A stretch of DNA of 64,000 nt from DATCHW01 sp036508135 (GTDB lineage Bacteria; Bacteroidota; Ignavibacteria; Tepidaquicellales; Tepidaquicellaceae), in contig DATCHW010000259.1 of assembly GCA_036508135.1 (NCBI GenBank), forward strand, positions 186,001 through 250,000, written 5' to 3'. Below the pieces are notes generated by a model, which searched no databases, was not told the origin of the DNA, and saw nothing but the letters and a program-made list of their open reading frames with translations. Below, piece after piece: positions 9,447 to 19,900 of the stretch (positions are counted from its first letter, which is position 1; every line of letters starts with the position of its first letter). The translations under genes were made by a program, and so were the position numbers.

Positions 9447-10691
9447 ATGAAAAGACGAGTTGTAGTGACCGGCTTAGGAGCCATTACTCCCGTAGGATTA
9501 ACACTCGAGGACTTTTGGAATTCATTAATCAACGGAATTAGCGGTGTTGATAATATAACTTATTTTGATACCACGGAATTTGATACGAAATTTGCAGCCG
9601 AACTTAAAGGTTTTAATCCTTTGAATTATATGGATAGAAAACTCTCTCAGAGGACGGATCCATTTACCCAATATGCTATTGCCGCAAGCGATATGGCTTT
9701 AAAAGATTCAGGAATTGATTTAGAAAAAATCGACAGAGATAGAGCCGGAGTTATTTTTGGTTCAGGTATAGGCGGTATGATAACTTATCAAAAGCAAACT
9801 CAAATATTGTTTGATAGAAATGGAAATCCTGATAGAATAAGCCCTTTCTTTATTCCGATGCTTATATCCGATATAGTTCCGGGTAGAATATCCATGAGAC
9901 ATGGATTAAAGGGTCCGAATTACGGTACGGTATCTGCATGTTCAACATCTGCTCATTCTATCATTGATTCGTGCATGATTATTCAAAGAGGTGATGCAGA
10001 TATTATTGTTACCGGAGGCTCTGAAGCCGTGATTTGTCCGATGGGAGTCGGGGGTTTCAATGCTATGAAAGCTTTATCAACTCGAAACGATGCACCAAAA
10101 AAGGCATCGAGACCATTCGATAAAAACCGGGACGGATTTGTTATGGGTGAAGGTTCCGCTTGTTTAATTTTAGAGGAACTTGAACACGCATTAAAAAGAA
10201 ATGCAAGGATATATGCTGAACTAACAGGATTTGGAATGACATCAGATGCTCACCACATTACAGACCCTGCTCCAAACGGAGAAGGTGTAGTAAAAGCGAT
10301 GAGATTAGCAATTAAAGACTCAAATCTTCAAGCTGAGGATATAGATATAATTAATGCTCACGGTACTTCCACTCCTCCTAACGACAGAAATGAAACAGCA
10401 GCAATTAAAACGGTATTCGGGGAAAGAGCTTATAAGATGCCTGTACATTCGATAAAATCTATGTTAGGTCATCTGTTAGGCGCAGCCGGTGCAATTGAAG
10501 CTATTGCTTCCGTATTAACAATCAGAGATGGGATAGTACCTCCGACAATAAATTATGAAACGAAAGATGAAGAATGCGATTTGTTCTACGTACCGAATAA
10601 AGCCATTAAACATGATGTTAAAACTGTTTTGACCGATAATTCCGGATTTGGCGGACATAATACTGCTATTGTTTTCAAAAAATTTGATTAA
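9447..10691 (+). CDS. fabF: 3-oxoacyl-ACP synthase II
   Basis: A 414-residue beta-ketoacyl-ACP synthase that condenses malonyl-ACP with acyl-ACP to elongate fatty acids. It starts RRVVVTGLGAITPVG, has the active-site Cys in GTVSACSTSAHS (about residue 165), and the two His in NAHGTSTPPND and SMLGHLLGAAG. The ATG at 9447 is preferred over the in-frame TTG at 9444 because the family begins a few residues before RRVVVTG. It lies 13 bp after acpP and 28 bp before rnc. Confidence 0.97.
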   Translation: MKRRVVVTGLGAITPVGLTLEDFWNSLINGISGVDNITYFDTTEFDTKFAAELKGFNPLNYMDRKLSQRTDPFTQYAIAASDMALKDSGIDLEKIDRDRAGVIFGSGIGGMITYQKQTQILFDRNGNPDRISPFFIPMLISDIVPGRISMRHGLKGPNYGTVSACSTSAHSIIDSCMIIQRGDADIIVTGGSEAVICPMGVGGFNAMKALSTRNDAPKKASRPFDKNRDGFVMGEGSACLILEELEHALKRNARIYAELTGFGMTSDAHHITDPAPNGEGVVKAMRLAIKDSNLQAEDIDIINAHGTSTPPNDRNETAAIKTVFGERAYKMPVHSIKSMLGHLLGAAGAIEAIASVLTIRDGIVPPTINYETKDEECDLFYVPNKAIKHDVKTVLTDNSGFGGHNTAIVFKKFD

Positions 10692-10719
10692 TTCATTGTT
10701 GTGATAATGGTACGACTTT

Positions 10720-11538
10720 ATGTTTAAATTTCTTAAAAAAGTAAAATTCATACTTCCCTTTTTAAAAAAACCGGCTAAAGCGGAAGAATCACTTTCAAAG
10801 GCGATAAGAAAAATCAATTTTGAGAAATTTCAAAACTCAATCCACTATAAGATATTAGATAAAAATTATTTTATTACTGCTTTAACGCACAGGTCTTTTC
10901 TTAAAATAAGAAAGGACCCCTTTAAAGAAGTTGTAATCAGCAATGAACGACTTGAATTTCTTGGTGATGCTGTGCTGGATTTAATTGTTGCAGAATTTTT
11001 ATACATGAATTTTCCGCTTAATGAGGAAGGTGATCTTACAAAGTTCAGGTCTATTTTGGTCAATAAAAGATTTCTCGCGGAAAGAGCCAAAGTAATTAAT
11101 CTTCAGGAATATTTGCTCGCATCAAATACAGCCATAAAATCTATCGAGGAAGGTTATGATGCAATTCTAGCAGATGCTTACGAGGCTCTGATAGGAGCAA
11201 TATTTCTAGATTCCGGATATGAATCTGCAAAAAAATTCCTGAATCACGAAATTTTTATAAAACTGGATATAAAATGGCTAAATCAATTTGATGAGAACCA
11301 TAAAAGTAAATTTCTGGAATATGCACAGGCACATACTGACTATATTCCGGAGTATCATGTCATCAAAGAAGAAGGACCGGAACATAATAAATTATTTACA
11401 GTCGAAGTCCATATAGCAGCACAATGTTTAGGTATAGGCAGAGGAAAATCGAAAAAACAAGCAGAACAAGAAGCAGCAAAAAATGCTCTTCAAAATCTCG
11501 ATGTGATAGAAAAAATGGGACTCAAAAAAAAGAAATGA
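10720..11538 (+). CDS. rnc: Ribonuclease III
   Basis: A 272-residue dsRNA-specific endonuclease that matures rRNA and some mRNAs. The catalytic signature ERLEFLGDAVLDLIVAEFLY lies near residue 69, with the second acidic cluster DAYEALIGAIFLDSGY near 148. A double-stranded RNA-binding domain occupies about residues 195-262 and ends GKSKKQAEQEAAKNAL. A basic N-terminal extension of about 35 residues precedes the core. The coding end runs into an A-rich/T-rich complementary pair (11525-11558) that may serve as a weak terminator before the porU promoter. Confidence 0.96.
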   Translation: MFKFLKKVKFILPFLKKPAKAEESLSKAIRKINFEKFQNSIHYKILDKNYFITALTHRSFLKIRKDPFKEVVISNERLEFLGDAVLDLIVAEFLYMNFPLNEEGDLTKFRSILVNKRFLAERAKVINLQEYLLASNTAIKSIEEGYDAILADAYEALIGAIFLDSGYESAKKFLNHEIFIKLDIKWLNQFDENHKSKFLEYAQAHTDYIPEYHVIKEEGPEHNKLFTVEVHIAAQCLGIGRGKSKKQAEQEAAKNALQNLDVIEKMGLKKKK

Positions 11539-11561
11539 TAAATACCTTTCTTTTTTTACGC

Positions 11562-11590
11562 TTGACAATATAAATCAGTAGCAATATATT
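11562..11590 (+). promoter_or_regulatory. Strong predicted promoter upstream of porU
   Basis: TTGACA at 11562-11567, a 17-bp spacer, then TATATT at 11585-11590. This is nearly consensus. The predicted start near 11597 would give a leader of about 155 nt before the porU ATG. That leader contains the hairpin-plus-T-tract at 11670-11721, so transcription of the secretion operon may be attenuated. Confidence 0.6.
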
Positions 11591-11669
11591 TGTTGAAAAG
11601 AAAGGAAGTATATAAGATAATAATTACAAAGTTTTTATAAATCAAATAAAATATTATTCGAAAGTCTTT

Positions 11670-11721
11670 AAACCATTTATTAAAGTTTTATTATATTATG
11701 AACTTTAATAAGTGGTTTTTT
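11670..11721 (+). terminator. Intrinsic terminator or attenuator in the porU leader
   Basis: An 18-bp stem with arms 11670-11687 (AAACCATTTATTAAAGTT) and 11701-11718, one G-T wobble and a 13-nt loop. It is followed by six T residues ending at 11721. No T-tract follows on the other strand, so the element acts on plus-strand transcripts. It ends 30 bp before the porU ATG and lies downstream of the promoter at 11562. It could define a short RNA of about 125 nt or act as an attenuator. Confidence 0.6.
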
Positions 11722-11751
11722 ATTATAATTAATAAATGAATTCAAGATTAT

Positions 11752-14700
11752 ATGAAATTTTGTAAAAATATTATAACACTTATGTTCTTCCTGCTGCTTG
11801 GGGTTAATTCCTATCCTCAAAACAATAAAAAGAACATTAGTACCGATTACAGTACCGATTACAATATCGTATCATCAAATAATTCTTACATAGAAATTGA
11901 TTATTACCCAAAATATACCAGTAATAATAATTTTGATTTTTATAATTCCATAAGAAAAAATACGCCCGGTTATCCTGATTTAGGAATGAGATCTTTTTCG
12001 GTTATTCTTCCCACGGATAAAAACAACAAAGCAGAAATTATTGATTATAAATATTCGGATATTAATAATCAGGATGTTTTACCCGTTCCTACTCCTAAGA
12101 AATCAAATAATAAATTTGAAGCACTTTATGACTATATAAAAAATGATAAAGTTTATAATCAAAATTCATTTTTCCCGGTTTCCTTTATTAAATTAGAACA
12201 AAATGGAATTGTAAGAAATAAATATTTTGGGTCTCTAGATATTACACCATGCATATATAACCCTTTAAATAAAACACTTCGAAAATTATCTTACATTAAA
12301 ATCCGTATATATTTTGGAGGAAGCCCTTTATATAGTAATAAGAAAATGAGTAAAGAAGAACTGAATTTGTTTTCGGGTATTGCTATTAACTCCAAAAATG
12401 CGATAAATTGGTCAACATTAGAATTTAATAATTTAAAATCTAAGCCTGTATTAGTTAATAGTGTTCTTGCATCCGGAGATTTCTACAAAATGGAAGTAAA
12501 AGAAACTGGTGTTTATAAAATTGATAGAAATTATCTTCAGCAGGCAGGTATAAATGTTTCGGGAATTAATCCATCGACAATCAAAATATATGGGAATGGA
12601 GGGCAGGAATTACCATTTCAAAACTCAACATTAGTTCCCACAGACCTGGTTGAAAATCCAATTTATATCAAAACCGAAGTTCCCGGGCAATTTGGAAATA
12701 ATGATTATATTTTATTTTTTGGTGTTTCTCCAAATGACTGGAAATATGATAGTTTACAAAGAAAATATTTTCATTATATTAACCATTATACAAATTCAAA
12801 TTACTATTGGCTCACTTTTGGCGGCTCAAATGGATTGAGAATGCAGGAATTGAACTCTCCATCATTGCAAGGTTTAACTCCCCTATCTTACTTCAGAGAC
12901 AAGATTTTCGACGAACCTGAAATTTCTAATTTAGGATCAACCGGAAATCTCTGGCTAAGCCAAATGATAGCCTTAAATGAAAGTTTTGTTTTCAACAAAG
13001 AGTTGAAAGGATATCAGCAAGGGAGTGATATAGATTTACGGATACGATACGGAAACGGTTCCACCTCTTCAAGTTTTTTTACTATAAAAGATGATAATTC
13101 AAGTCTTTCAGTTCTTAAAGAAGTTTATGGAATTCCAATATCATTCTCTCATATAAATTTGACTTATGACGAATATTATTATCCGTTAAATAGTAATTCC
13201 AGTTCTATTAATATAAGACTTTCTCTACCTTCTCAATATAATAATGCAGGGTCATCAGGATATTATGACTATTATGAAGTAGAATATAACAGGAATTTTA
13301 ATTCTGTGAATAATAATGTTATAAGGTTTAACTCTCCCGATACTTTATCTACGGTTGAATATAATATTTCCCCTTTCAGCACACAGGATTTAAAAATATT
13401 TAATATCTCAAATAGGGGGAATGTTAATTTAATTAATCCTATCTCATTTACCTCCGGTTCAGTGAGATTTCAAGATAATATTTTAGCAGGAAGTCCGAAA
13501 GAATATATAATAATCGAAGGCAATAACTATAAGACACCGGCTTCTATTTCTCAAAAAATTCCTAACCAGAATATCCAAGGAATAAGTGATGGTGCGAGTT
13601 TTGTTATTATATCTCCAACGGAATTTCTTCCGGCTGCCAACAGGCTAAAGGCTCACAGAGAAACTCCTGATATAAACTTCATGAAAACATTTGTTTTTGA
13701 TATTAATCAAATATATAATGAGTTTTCGGGCGGTTTGGTTGATCCACTGGCAGCGAGAAATTTTCTAAAGTATTCATATAATAACTGGAATGAAAAACCT
13801 TTGTATGTTTTATTTTTAGGAGACGGAAGTTTTGATTTTAAAAATATTTATAATCTTAATGTTAAAAATTATTTACCTCCGGTAGAGAAAACCGAAGACG
13901 ATATGAATGAAATAACAAGTTATAATAGTGATGATTTTTTAATGGATATTAATGAAAACTTTATAAAGCCCGGCTATCCGGGTATCGGAAAACCTGATTT
14001 TTCTACCGGGAGAATTTGTGTAAATTCGCTAACAGAAGCTAATACTGTTATAGATAAAATTATAAGTTATGAATCCACTAATACAAATGATATTTGGAAA
14101 AAGAAAATTATGTACGTAGCTGATGACGGATGGACAACAGAAAACTTCCTCGGACAGGAAGGAGATAAACATACAAGGCAATGCGAAGATATTGCCGAAT
14201 ATTATACTCCGAAAGATTATGAAAAAGAGAAAATTTACATAGTAACATATCCTACAGTAATCACTCCTCAAGGACGCAGGAAACCGGGAGCAAATATTGA
14301 TATCATTAAAGGTTGGAATGAAGGGAGATTAGTTATAAACTATGTCGGACATGGCAGCGTTGACTTATGGGCTCACGAACATATTTTTGTTAGAGGTGAA
14401 AGTATCCCGCAATTAAATAATAAAGATAAATACCCTCTTGTCACAATTGCAAGCTGTGATCTTGCCAGGTGGGATGATCCTTCGATTGTAAGTGCCGGCG
14501 AACAGTTAGTATTTGAACCTGATAAAGGAGCTATAGGTGTAATTGCAGCAGTCAGACCTGTTTACAGTGACCCGAATGCTATTTTTAATAATGCACTTTG
14601 GAGTAATTTCATGTACGATAAAGATACTTTAAACCTTCCTATACGGATAGGTAAAGCAATGTTTTTTGTGAAGAATCAGTTATCCGGTTTAAGCGATAAT

Positions 14701-15810
14701 GATGCAAAATTCTGTCTCGTCGGTGATCCAACTTTGAGGGTTAGTCTGCCGGAGTATTTTACAAGAATCGATAGTATTAATAATGTTGGAACTAATGACA
14801 CTGCAACAATTAAAGCCTTACAAAAAGTTAAAATTTCAGGCAGCATTTTAAAACCTGATTCCACATTTTGGAATAATTATAATGGTGAGTTAATTTTAAA
14901 AGTTTTCGACGTCGATAAATATATAGATTTTGTGGATTTTGGTTATCATTTTAATTTCAGATTAGACGGAGGTTCTATATTTAAAGGGAAAACAAACGTT
15001 TTAAACGGTAAATGGCAAATTGAATTTATCGTACCCAAAGATATTTCGTATAATACAGGGAACGGAAAAATATTAGCATACTTTAAGAATTCGAGCACTC
15101 AAGGTTCCGGATATTCAAATAAATTTATCTTAAACGGTATTGACACTACTGCAATATCCGACACATTAGGTCCTGATATTACTGTCTTTATGGGTGATAG
15201 AAATTTCAGAACAGGAGATTTGATTAACCAAAATACTAGGATAATTGCAGATTTCTTTGATTTTAACGGTATTAACCTGACAGGAACAATAGGACATAAA
15301 ATTGAGGGAATAATCAACGATGATGAGAATAATAAGTTAGATTTAACTTCTTATTTTAATTCTACAAACAGCTATCAATACGGGTCGTTGGAATATCCTT
15401 TACAGCAACTTGCTGATGGAAAATATAATTTAAAAATCAAAGCTTGGGATACTTATAATAATTATTCTATTAAATCAATTGATTTTACAGTTAAAAGTAA
15501 TACAGCACTTCGTGTTGACAATATTTATAACTATCCAAATCCAATGAAAGATAATACTTCTTTCGTCTTTAATCATAATTTTGATTCCCCGCTTAATGTA
15601 ATCATTAAAATTTATACCGTCAGCGGAAAACTTATAAAAGAGATTGATCAAAATAATATATCAGATAAATATGTGATGATAAACTGGGATGGACGTGATA
15701 CAGACGGAGATAACATCGCAAATGGAACATATTTATATAAAATGACTATTAAAACAACAGACGGCACGTTTTCTACGACTAATGCCGGAAAATTAGCAAA
15801 ATTAAAATAA
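11752..15810 (+). CDS. porU: Type IX secretion system C25-family sortase PorU
   Basis: A 1352-residue secreted protein with an N-terminal signal peptide (MFFLLLGVNSYPQ region). A long beta-rich N-domain precedes a gingipain-type C25 peptidase domain at about 650-1010. The catalytic pair is visible: His867 in YVGHGS and Cys902 in IASCDLARWDDP. Another family block is LFLGDGSFDFKNIY. The C-terminal about 90 residues form a T9SS type A sorting domain (YNYPNPMKDNTSFVF, NGTYLYKMTI). PorU removes sorting domains from T9SS cargo and attaches it to the cell surface, working with PorV, which is encoded next. A strong promoter and a leader terminator precede it. Confidence 0.9.
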   Translation: MKFCKNIITLMFFLLLGVNSYPQNNKKNISTDYSTDYNIVSSNNSYIEIDYYPKYTSNNNFDFYNSIRKNTPGYPDLGMRSFSVILPTDKNNKAEIIDYKYSDINNQDVLPVPTPKKSNNKFEALYDYIKNDKVYNQNSFFPVSFIKLEQNGIVRNKYFGSLDITPCIYNPLNKTLRKLSYIKIRIYFGGSPLYSNKKMSKEELNLFSGIAINSKNAINWSTLEFNNLKSKPVLVNSVLASGDFYKMEVKETGVYKIDRNYLQQAGINVSGINPSTIKIYGNGGQELPFQNSTLVPTDLVENPIYIKTEVPGQFGNNDYILFFGVSPNDWKYDSLQRKYFHYINHYTNSNYYWLTFGGSNGLRMQELNSPSLQGLTPLSYFRDKIFDEPEISNLGSTGNLWLSQMIALNESFVFNKELKGYQQGSDIDLRIRYGNGSTSSSFFTIKDDNSSLSVLKEVYGIPISFSHINLTYDEYYYPLNSNSSSINIRLSLPSQYNNAGSSGYYDYYEVEYNRNFNSVNNNVIRFNSPDTLSTVEYNISPFSTQDLKIFNISNRGNVNLINPISFTSGSVRFQDNILAGSPKEYIIIEGNNYKTPASISQKIPNQNIQGISDGASFVIISPTEFLPAANRLKAHRETPDINFMKTFVFDINQIYNEFSGGLVDPLAARNFLKYSYNNWNEKPLYVLFLGDGSFDFKNIYNLNVKNYLPPVEKTEDDMNEITSYNSDDFLMDINENFIKPGYPGIGKPDFSTGRICVNSLTEANTVIDKIISYESTNTNDIWKKKIMYVADDGWTTENFLGQEGDKHTRQCEDIAEYYTPKDYEKEKIYIVTYPTVITPQGRRKPGANIDIIKGWNEGRLVINYVGHGSVDLWAHEHIFVRGESIPQLNNKDKYPLVTIASCDLARWDDPSIVSAGEQLVFEPDKGAIGVIAAVRPVYSDPNAIFNNALWSNFMYDKDTLNLPIRIGKAMFFVKNQLSGLSDNDAKFCLVGDPTLRVSLPEYFTRIDSINNVGTNDTATIKALQKVKISGSILKPDSTFWNNYNGELILKVFDVDKYIDFVDFGYHFNFRLDGGSIFKGKTNVLNGKWQIEFIVPKDISYNTGNGKILAYFKNSSTQGSGYSNKFILNGIDTTAISDTLGPDITVFMGDRNFRTGDLINQNTRIIADFFDFNGINLTGTIGHKIEGIINDDENNKLDLTSYFNSTNSYQYGSLEYPLQQLADGKYNLKIKAWDTYNNYSIKSIDFTVKSNTALRVDNIYNYPNPMKDNTSFVFNHNFDSPLNVIIKIYTVSGKLIKEIDQNNISDKYVMINWDGRDTDGDNIANGTYLYKMTIKTTDGTFSTTNAGKLAKLK

Positions 15811-15840
15811 TATTAATAATAAACGGAGGCAAAATAATAA

Positions 15841-16956
15841 ATGTCAAAATTAAAAATCAAAGCACTTGTATTAATTATCTTAGGATTAATATTTTTATCA
15901 AACGATTCCAATTTATATGCTCAAAACGCGGTTTCAACCGGTGTACCTTTTCTTTTAATAGGTCCTAATTCGAGGTTTTCGGCTATGGGTGAAACAGGAA
16001 CAGCAATTGCAGATGATGCTACTGCAATGCACTGGAATCCTTCAGGGCTGGCTTTTCAGGAAGTTGGTACAGAAATAAATTTTACACACTCACCATGGTT
16101 AGCCGGATTAGGAATTTCCGATTTGTTTTATGATTTTCTTGCAGCAAAAAAATATATTAAAAGTATAAACGGAACCGTCGGAATGAGTTTCACTTATTTA
16201 AATATTGGTGAAGTCCTGTACAGAGATGAGTTTGGAAATGCTGATCCGACAAAAGACTACAAAGCATATGAATTTGCAATGGCTTTAGCTTATGCAACAA
16301 AAGTCCGTCCTGATTTAGGATTAGGTATAACCGCAAGATTTATTTACAGTCGTTTATCACCTAACAATCTTAATGTCGGAAATGAAAAAGGCACAGGAAC
16401 TGCATTTACAACAAGCTTCGATATATCTGCAATATACAGACCTATAACCGGACCAAAATTCATCAAAGATAGACTTTCGTTAGGTATAAATTTATCAAAC
16501 CTCGGTCCAAAAATTTCTTACGTAGATGCATCTCAAGCAGATCCGATACCCACTCAGTTAAGGTTTGGAATTGCCTACAAAGTATTTAAAAATGAAGGTA
16601 ATGATCTTACAATTACCGCAGATTTTTCGAAATTATTAGTCAACAGATTTGGAAAAGGAGAATCCGATCCTTTTTATAAAGCTATGTTTACTTCCTGGAA
16701 AGGCGGCATACCAGGTATTGCAAGGACTTTTCAGACTTCTGTTGGTGCAGAATATTGGTATGGAAGCCCAAGACTGATTGCACTGAGAGCAGGATACTTT
16801 TATGAAGATCCTTCTAACGGAAACAGGAAATATATTACACTCGGAGCAGGGTTAAGATATAGTCTATACGGTTTCGATTTCAGTTACATAAATACTATAG
16901 AAGAGAATCATCCTCTTGCAAATACTCTGAGATTTGGATTGATTGTAAATTTTTAA
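15841..16956 (+). CDS. porV: T9SS outer-membrane protein PorV
   Basis: A 371-residue outer-membrane beta-barrel of the PorV/LptO family with an N-terminal signal peptide. The family signature begins the mature part: FLLIGPNSRFSAMGETGTA, then DDATAMHWNPSGLAF. The rest shows alternating beta-strand patterns and ends in an aromatic residue (LRFGLIVNF), as barrels do. PorV shuttles T9SS cargo from the translocon to PorU. A good GGAGG at 15825-15829 precedes the ATG. It is 30 bp from porU and 9 bp before the M6-like gene, so the three form an operon. A PorQ-like relative is a less likely alternative. Confidence 0.88.
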   Translation: MSKLKIKALVLIILGLIFLSNDSNLYAQNAVSTGVPFLLIGPNSRFSAMGETGTAIADDATAMHWNPSGLAFQEVGTEINFTHSPWLAGLGISDLFYDFLAAKKYIKSINGTVGMSFTYLNIGEVLYRDEFGNADPTKDYKAYEFAMALAYATKVRPDLGLGITARFIYSRLSPNNLNVGNEKGTGTAFTTSFDISAIYRPITGPKFIKDRLSLGINLSNLGPKISYVDASQADPIPTQLRFGIAYKVFKNEGNDLTITADFSKLLVNRFGKGESDPFYKAMFTSWKGGIPGIARTFQTSVGAEYWYGSPRLIALRAGYFYEDPSNGNRKYITLGAGLRYSLYGFDFSYINTIEENHPLANTLRFGLIVNF

Positions 16957-16965
16957 AAAAACATT

Positions 16966-19900
16966 ATGAAATTTAAGTTTATCATTATTGGTTTGCTGAT
17001 AATATTATCAGCAAACCAAATTTTATTATCACAAAATAAGAAAAATTTATCTTATACATTATCACACCCAATAAAAAACGGAAAAGAGAATACTTATTCA
17101 CCTCTTGGTTATAAATCAGCTTCCGATACGTTTAATATTATTGCAATACTTGTTCAGTTTCAGGAAGATACGGATCCATTATCGAGCGGAAGCGGGAAAT
17201 TTGATTTATCCAGCAAGTATTTTAACCCTTCTACTCAAAGAGATACTGTGATTGATTCACCACCATATGATAGTTTATATTTCATTGATCATTTAGAATT
17301 TTTAAAGAATTATTATGCGAAATGCTCAAATGGTAAAGTTGTAGTTAATTATAAACTATATGGTAATGTAATCACTCTTCCCAAGAAAATGAAAGAATAT
17401 TCTCCTCAAAGAAATGAAAGCTTTCTTAAATTAGGAGAATTTTTTAAAGATTCCTGGGGAATTGCAGACAGCTCCATCAATTTTTCAAACATAGATACTC
17501 AAAAAACTGCTTTTGTTATTTTTCATGCCGGAGTGGGCAGAGATGTTGATCTTACTTCTATTTATGGTTATGATCCAACACCTTATGACTTACCAACTGT
17601 ATATTTGGGTTTGAAAAATCTTCAGGAAATCTATGGGAATAATTACACGGGATTTTTAACAAACGATGGTATATCTATCAAAAATTCTCTTATTATTCCA
17701 TCAACAGAGTTAAGGGAATTAAGTTTAATTTCAGGTAATACATTATTAGAATTAGGAACTAACGGAATTTTTGTTGCATCTTTTGGAAGTTTTTTAGGTT
17801 TGCCTGATTTATTTAACACACAAACAGGTAAAACCGCGATAGGCAGATTTGGTTTAATGGATGGGCAGTCAATTTTTAGTTATAATGGTGCTTTCCCCCC
17901 CGAACCTTCTGCATGGGAAAAAATTTATTTAGGATGGATTTCCCCTATCGTTATATCAAATGGAGAGGCAAATTACAAAATCAAAACTTCATCTTCCAGA
18001 AATACTTATGATTCTACGGTATTTAAAGTTTTAATGAATAGCCGGGAATATTTTTTAATAGAAAACCGGAACAGGGATCCTGAATATTCAGGTCAGAGAA
18101 TTTTTACACGGAATCGGGCATTCAACGATTCCGCAACATTTACTAAAGATATTTCCGGATTTTTAAATTATGATATTACTAAAATTGACGGTAACTTGAC
18201 AAATGTAAAGTATTTTGATTGGAGTTTACCCGGATTAATAGATGATACAGCAAAGTTCAGAGGTGGAATTCTAATATGGCATATTGATGAGAATGTAATA
18301 CTTGCTAATCTTGCAACAAATTCAATTAACAACAATATAAATCACAAAGGCATTGACCTTGAGGAGGCAAAAGGTTCTCAGGATATTGGTGTAACATTTA
18401 ACACACCTTTTGGTCAAGTGACCGGGGATGGTACATTTGTTGATTATTGGTTTAACGGAAATCATTACGTTCCATCAAATATTTACACAAATAAGTTTAC
18501 TCCGTTTTCTTTCCCGAATTCACTTAGTTATTCACTGGCTAATAGTAATATTAGCATCACCGAATTCGATACTATATCTCCAATGATGAAGTTTAAAATT
18601 AATATTGGCGGAGATATCATAAAACCGTTAGCCGGTTATCCAAAATATATAGGCGGGTATCCTACATTCACAACTAACTTAATGCAACCAATTGCTTTTG
18701 ATTTAAATGGAGATGGTAAAGATGAATTTTTTGTAAATAATGGCAGAGATTTATATGGATTCAGGACTGATGGGACACCCATTATTCCTAATCAAAATGG
18801 TGTTCTATTGTATAACTTTGGTAATACACCGGCAGGATACGCTTTTTCAAATAACCCGCAGGGACGAAAACTCGTAGTATCAACAAACATTAATAACGGG
18901 AGCAAAATAGGGCTTTTTGGATTTGACGGAAATATAAATTTAATTGATTCCACCGTTAACAATTTTCAAAATCTGCCAAACTTTTATATGACTGCTCCAC
19001 CATTAATTTTTGACTCTTCAAAAGTTTTATGGGGATCAAATTACGGTTACGTATATGAACAAAGACTTGATGGACAATCTTCGGGATTTATAGATACAAA
19101 TTTACCAATTCGAAAACCTGTTTATATGTTTTCAAAATATAATGCGAACAGTTATTTATTATCAAGAGATCCGAATAGTCTTATTGTCTGTGGAAATTTA
19201 TTAGGCAGCGAATCCAAAGACTCGTTAATCTTAAACTTACCAAACAGTTTTCATATAAACGGAAATCCGTTAAACTTAAATTATAATCCCCAACGAATAT
19301 ATTTAAATCCTATATTAGCTGATGTAAATAAAGATGGAAAAGAAGAGATTATTTTTATGGCAGATAATAAATTATTTGTAATTAATTCTGCAGGTATATT
19401 ACTGGATAATTTTCCTGTAACTGTAAATAGAGATATCTATTCCGAAATTTGTATCGCTGACATTAACAATGATGGCATCTTTGATATTATATACACATCT
19501 ATTGATGGTGATTTATATGCATATGGAATTGACGGAAAAATGGTTAATGGTTTTCCAATTAAAACCGGTATTTCTTCTTTTACGCCATCCCTTGCGAATT
19601 TAAATGACACCTTAGGTATTATTGTTTTCGGAGGTGACGGATATCTGTATGCTTATAAGACAAATGTCTTATATAACGAAAGTAAGATTTTATGGAAAAA
19701 TTATTTTGGTGACAAGTATTTCTCCAACAATAATTATAAGTCAATCCATTCTCAGATATCTTATTCGGAAAAATTACCTTCAGAAAGATGCTATAACTGG
19801 CCAAACCCAGCTTATGATGAAAAAACATTTATCAGATATTATATTAACGGAAATGCGGGCGCAGTGAATATTAAAATTTTAGATCTTTCGGGTGAATTAG

